The position numbers and the translations under genes are program-made. The notes beneath the pieces are model-generated. The model was not told where the DNA came from and did not search any database. It worked only from the letters and a program-made list of their open reading frames with translations. From assembly GCA_014860845.1 (NCBI GenBank), contig JACZIY010000735.1:1-7001 (forward strand): DNA of 7,001 bases. Reading direction: 5' to 3'. The DNA is from Anaerolineaceae bacterium (GTDB lineage: Bacteria; Chloroflexota; Anaerolineae; Anaerolineales; Anaerolineaceae). Positions 5,710 to 7,001 of this stretch are shown in pieces. Each line of letters starts with the position of its first letter. Position 1 is the stretch's first letter.

Positions 5710-6480
5710 ATGTTCATCATTTCCCTTGCAAATCAAAAAGGAGGTGTTGGAAAAACGACTACCGCGGTTACACTTGCCAGCGGATTTTCCCAACATCATA
5801 AAAAGACATTATTGATCGATCTTGATCCTCAAGGTCATATTGCATTTTCATTTGGTGTGGAAAAAACACCTGGTCTATATCGTTGGCTGGTAATGGATGA
5901 GCCTCTTATGGAAGTCGTTCAGAATGTCAGACCTGAATTGGACATATTATCCAGCGATAAACGCACGGAAACTGTCAAACGACACATCACGTTAATGGAT
6001 TTTCGCGAGACCCTACTTTTTGATCGATTAAGAAATTCAGAATATGATGTAATTTTATTGGATATGGCACCATCCCTGGATGTATTACATATCAATGGGT
6101 TGGTTGCCAGCGATTGGGTTTTGATCCCAACTCGACCAGACGCCATGGCTGTCGATGGCGTTAAGGAAATATTGTTAACCATGGGTGAAATATCTCAACG
6201 GGGACATCAATTTGCTGGTTATTCGATATTACCGACATTTTTTGATCGGACCACCCGTGAAACGGTCACTCAATTTCAAGATATCGTACATGCATTCGGC
6301 AATAAGGTATTACCACCCATACCACAGGATACACGCGTACGCGAATCATCCGCATATGGAAAAACTTTATGGGAATATTCTCCTAACAGTCCAGCCATGA
6401 CCGGTTACCAGGACGGTAAAAATCAGGTAGGTGGCTATATTCAGATTGTCGATCGTCTATTGGAGGTGATTGATGGCTAA
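5710..6480 (+). CDS. Second ParA-family partition ATPase, 256 aa
   Basis: Deviant Walker A KGGVGKTT is at residues 10-17, Walker A' DLDPQG at 37-42 and Walker B VILLDMAPS at 114-122. The LLDMAPS variant (Met where most ParAs have T/C) and SDWVLIPTRPDAMAVDGV (134-151) set it apart from the first ParA. Like that one it lacks an N-terminal HTH, fitting a type Ib ParA whose small partner does the repression. I start it at ATG 5710, which gives the standard MFIISLANQKGG opening; AAAGGAG lies 12 bases upstream, a rather long gap. The frame is open back to a TTG at 5548, but that extension covers both promoters and all operators and is rejected. An RHH protein gene overlaps the 3' end by 8 bp, the usual ParA-partner arrangement. 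It probably segregates DNA independently of the first ParA. Confidence 0.92.
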   Translation: MFIISLANQKGGVGKTTTAVTLASGFSQHHKKTLLIDLDPQGHIAFSFGVEKTPGLYRWLVMDEPLMEVVQNVRPELDILSSDKRTETVKRHITLMDFRETLLFDRLRNSEYDVILLDMAPSLDVLHINGLVASDWVLIPTRPDAMAVDGVKEILLTMGEISQRGHQFAGYSILPTFFDRTTRETVTQFQDIVHAFGNKVLPPIPQDTRVRESSAYGKTLWEYSPNSPAMTGYQDGKNQVGGYIQIVDRLLEVIDG

Positions 6481-6853
6481 TCGGAATTTACAACGCAGAC
6501 CAATTCTGGATCCAGCGGTTGCAGATTTATTGGCAGGGATGGAGAACAAACAGGCCGAAGCTCGATTGCCCCGCCGTGAGCGTGAAAGGAAAGCGAAAGA
6601 AAGAGCCAAAATCCGAGCCCGTCGGGATCAGCGGGTCACATACGATCTTCCCCCTCAACTCAAGCAGGCGGTCTTTGATCTGGCTGAATCTCTTTCTTTA
6701 CCTGCCAGCCAATTGGTGACGTTGGCCTTGCATCGCTTTATGGAAGCTTACGCTTCTGGACTGATTGATATTTCCAAATATAAAAAACCATCCAAAAGTC
6801 CACGTTATGATTGGAAGCTGGAATTTCCCCCAGAATGGTGGCAAAATTCGTAA
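6473..6853 (+). CDS. Ribbon-helix-helix partner of the second ParA, 126 aa
   Basis: A central RHH fold is visible: strand RVTYDL (54-59), helix PQLKQAVFDLAESL (61-74) and helix ASQLVTLALHRFMEAY (78-93). Before it is a long, highly charged stretch (residues 31-53, RRERERKAKERAKIRARR) likely to be a basic helix touching DNA. The N terminus, LDPAVADLLAG, may contact or stimulate ParA, as the N-terminal tails of ParG-type proteins do. The C terminus ends with a tryptophan-rich tail, DWKLEFPPEWW. ATG 6473 is preceded by GGAGGT with a six-base spacer inside the ParA gene, and the genes overlap by 8 bp. It probably acts as centromere-binding adaptor and autorepressor at the AGGGT repeats. The stop codon TAA (6851-6853) lies inside the palindromic site at 6846-6863. 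Confidence 0.82.
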   Translation: MANRNLQRRPILDPAVADLLAGMENKQAEARLPRRERERKAKERAKIRARRDQRVTYDLPPQLKQAVFDLAESLSLPASQLVTLALHRFMEAYASGLIDISKYKKPSKSPRYDWKLEFPPEWWQNS

Positions 6854-6863
6854 CCGTGGTTAC
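6846..6863. repeat. Second copy of the 18-bp palindromic site
   Basis: ATTCGTAACCGTGGTTAC is identical to 5287-5304. The perfect palindrome here is the 14-bp GTAACC-GT-GGTTAC (6850-6863), since the right arm continues ACAC instead of GAATCA. It overlaps the final codons and stop of the RHH gene. The two copies lie on either side of the second partition cassette in the same orientation. Confidence 0.75.
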
Positions 6864-6935
6864 ACATTTGAAGGAATAGGGGAGGGAGGTTTGTACTTCC
6901 ATGTTTTTTGTATGCTAATCAGTGGATCCAACACT

Positions 6936-6964
6936 TTGTAATAATTTTATACAGAACATATATT
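6936..6964 (+). promoter_or_regulatory. Possible promoter for a gene beyond the window
   Basis: TTGTAA (6936-6941), 17 bases, then TATATT (6959-6964). AGTAGGA near the window's end (6987-6993) could be a ribosome-binding site for a gene starting just outside. I see no gene within 6854-7001. Confidence 0.35.
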
Positions 6965-7001
6965 CTAGTATTAAATAATTGATTTTAGTAGGAACATATA
7001 G

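Noticed and set aside
6891..6941. 16-codon frame behind the purine-rich GGGAGGGAGGT
   Set aside because: The TTG directly abuts the ribosome-binding-like sequence, leaving no spacer, and the product is too short to support.
1..7001. DnaA boxes (TTATNCACA) or canonical chromosomal parS
   Set aside because: I scanned both strands by eye and saw no convincing match; a computed search would settle it.

Overview
The window looks like a bacterial plasmid-maintenance or replication locus next to one housekeeping-type gene. Gene style and protein families (a stand-alone Lon substrate-binding-domain protein, a DnaA-domain-I protein without its ATPase, an ExeA-type ATPase, and ParA with ribbon-helix-helix partners) suggest a Chloroflexota host, perhaps Anaerolineae. 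That is recognition by eye, not a search result, and I hold it at about 0.45. No rRNA, tRNA, CRISPR, insertion sequence or transposase is visible. Every gene assigned here appears intact.

Layout. (1) Bases 35-700, plus strand: a Lon-N-domain protein, possibly the edge of the neighbouring chromosomal or backbone DNA. (2) Bases 741-3020, minus strand: an apparent four-gene operon read leftwards. In transcription order it holds an ExeA-like AAA+ ATPase, a small ribbon-helix-helix (RHH) type protein overlapping it by 11 bp, a previously unlisted 43-codon ORF with a strong Shine-Dalgarno, and a DnaA-domain-I/winged-helix protein. (3) Bases 3021-3230: an AT-rich divergent intergenic region (41 G/C among bases 3041-3220 by hand count) with one promoter facing each way. 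(4) Bases 3231-5232, plus strand: parA-parB. (5) Bases 5233-5709: 477 bp of control DNA holding a 26-bp palindrome, a likely terminator, and a tandemly duplicated promoter/operator module built on AGGGT repeats. (6) Bases 5710-6851, plus strand: a second ParA and an overlapping RHH protein gene. (7) Bases 6852-7001: a second copy of the 18-bp palindrome core and a promoter pointing out of the window.

Working model (inference). The minus-strand operon may be a split replication-initiation module. One protein carries the DnaA helicase-loading/oligomerisation domain and a winged-helix DNA-binding domain but no AAA+ domain, and a separate AAA+ ATPase is encoded with it. Two partition systems of different design lie beside it: ParA with a ParB CTPase-type partner, and ParA with an RHH partner. 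The second is bracketed by identical 18-bp palindromic sites and driven by two tandem promoters, each with a similar AGGGT operator set that the RHH protein probably binds. The most interesting points are the split initiator, the duplicated control module, the paired 18-bp sites and the hidden small gene.
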